A stretch of DNA of 6,821 nucleotides from Chloroflexota bacterium (GTDB lineage: Bacteria; Chloroflexota; Anaerolineae; Promineifilales; Promineifilaceae). Below the pieces are notes generated by a model. The model was not told the DNA's origin. It ran no database searches and saw nothing but the letters and a program-made list of their open reading frames with translations. Positions within the stretch are counted from its first letter, which is position 1; every line of letters begins with the position of its first letter. This document shows, one piece after another, positions 6,659 through 6,821 of the stretch. The stretch covers positions 1-6,821 of the forward strand of contig JAUVOB010000076.1 of assembly GCA_030599405.1 (NCBI GenBank), written 5' to 3'. Made by a program: the position numbers and the translations under genes.

Positions 6659-6821
6659 GATGGTAAATACCTCATTAAAAGTACACGTTAGCTAATATAG
6701 TTGACATAAATTGTGAAAATAGCCTGATTGGTCAAACCAACCGAACTCGGGATTGCTCCTGAGCACCGTCGCAATTGTCGTGCAAACCAGAGATTTTATC
6801 AAAGGCAATGTTCAACCGGCA
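6659..6821. other. Intergenic region 5' of the FTCD gene, AT-rich near the gene, no supportable gene
   Basis: These 163 bases hold the FTCD ribosome binding site (GAGG, 6670-6673 on the minus strand), an AT-rich stretch at about 6661-6720 that probably contains the promoter, and the TTGGT/ACCAA dyad. Short open frames run to the window edge on both strands, for example a minus-strand frame of 29 sense codons from 6821 ending in TGA at 6732-6734. None has a recognisable protein signature, so no gene is called. It may be a divergent promoter region or the tail of a neighbouring gene. Confidence 0.4.
6728..6740. promoter_or_regulatory. Operator-like dyad TTGGT-CAA-ACCAA upstream of the FTCD gene
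   Basis: A perfect 5-bp inverted repeat with a 3-bp centre lies 69 bp upstream of the FTCD start codon. Its form (TTGGTnnnACCAA) matches what is known for operators of the GntR/FadR regulator subfamily, for example the PdhR box ATTGGTnnnACCAAT; the left arm here is also preceded by A. On the minus strand it overlaps a TTGACC (6735-6730) that could serve as a -35 element. No good -10 is found 16-18 bp downstream of it; the nearest, ATTTAT, matches only 3 of 6 positions. The dyad is seen directly; its role as an operator is inference. Confidence 0.35.

Noticed and set aside
6701..6706. Perfect TTGACA on the plus strand, considered as a -35 element of a rightward promoter
   Set aside because: At 17 bp spacing the -10 position reads CTGATT, a poor match, and no rightward gene can be supported before the window ends.
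6732..6821. Minus-strand open frame of 29 sense codons ending in TGA, considered as the tail of an upstream gene
   Set aside because: A frame this long stays open by chance about a quarter of the time, and its translation shows no recognisable motif. It also runs through the dyad.

Overview
This is a bacterial chromosomal window of roughly balanced GC content with five tightly packed protein genes. No RNA gene, mobile element, CRISPR array or long repeat was seen. The closest family flavour is Chloroflexota (Anaerolineae-like). The clues are a PMT/ArnT-type membrane glycosyltransferase with a large C-terminal extracytoplasmic domain, a fused MFS/spermidine-synthase-like protein, a DUF1461/TIGR01906 membrane protein and a Pro/Thr-rich LytM lipoprotein. 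That taxonomic guess comes from recalled family distribution, not from a search, and is only moderately secure.

Layout: the left half (1-3980) is a plus-strand cluster of three membrane protein genes that look co-transcribed. They are a glycosyltransferase whose 5' end lies outside the window, a fused MFS/spermidine-synthase-like protein 19 nt downstream, and a DUF1461 protein whose likely TTG start lies 1 nt after the preceding stop. The right half (3969-6658) is a minus-strand pair. It holds a two-domain glutamate formimidoyltransferase/formimidoyl-THF cyclodeaminase, then an M23 (LytM) peptidase lipoprotein whose reading frame is open back into the end of the first gene. The two units converge and their last codons overlap by 12 bp (3969-3980), with no recognisable intrinsic terminator between them.

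Function: the plus-strand unit is all membrane-embedded and probably concerns the envelope (lipid-linked sugar transfer plus two poorly characterised membrane proteins). The minus-strand unit joins one-carbon/histidine-catabolic metabolism to an exported cell-wall-type hydrolase, a pairing with no obvious shared pathway. The intergenic stretch at the right end (6659-6821) carries a TTGGT-CAA-ACCAA dyad resembling operators of GntR/FadR-subfamily regulators, upstream of the FTCD gene; no second gene can be supported there.

No clearly new multi-gene system is visible. The points most worth a second look are the altered catalytic motif in the spermidine-synthase-like domain, the missing conventional start of the lipoprotein gene, the Asp-to-Glu change at its zinc-site motif, and the GntR-like dyad.
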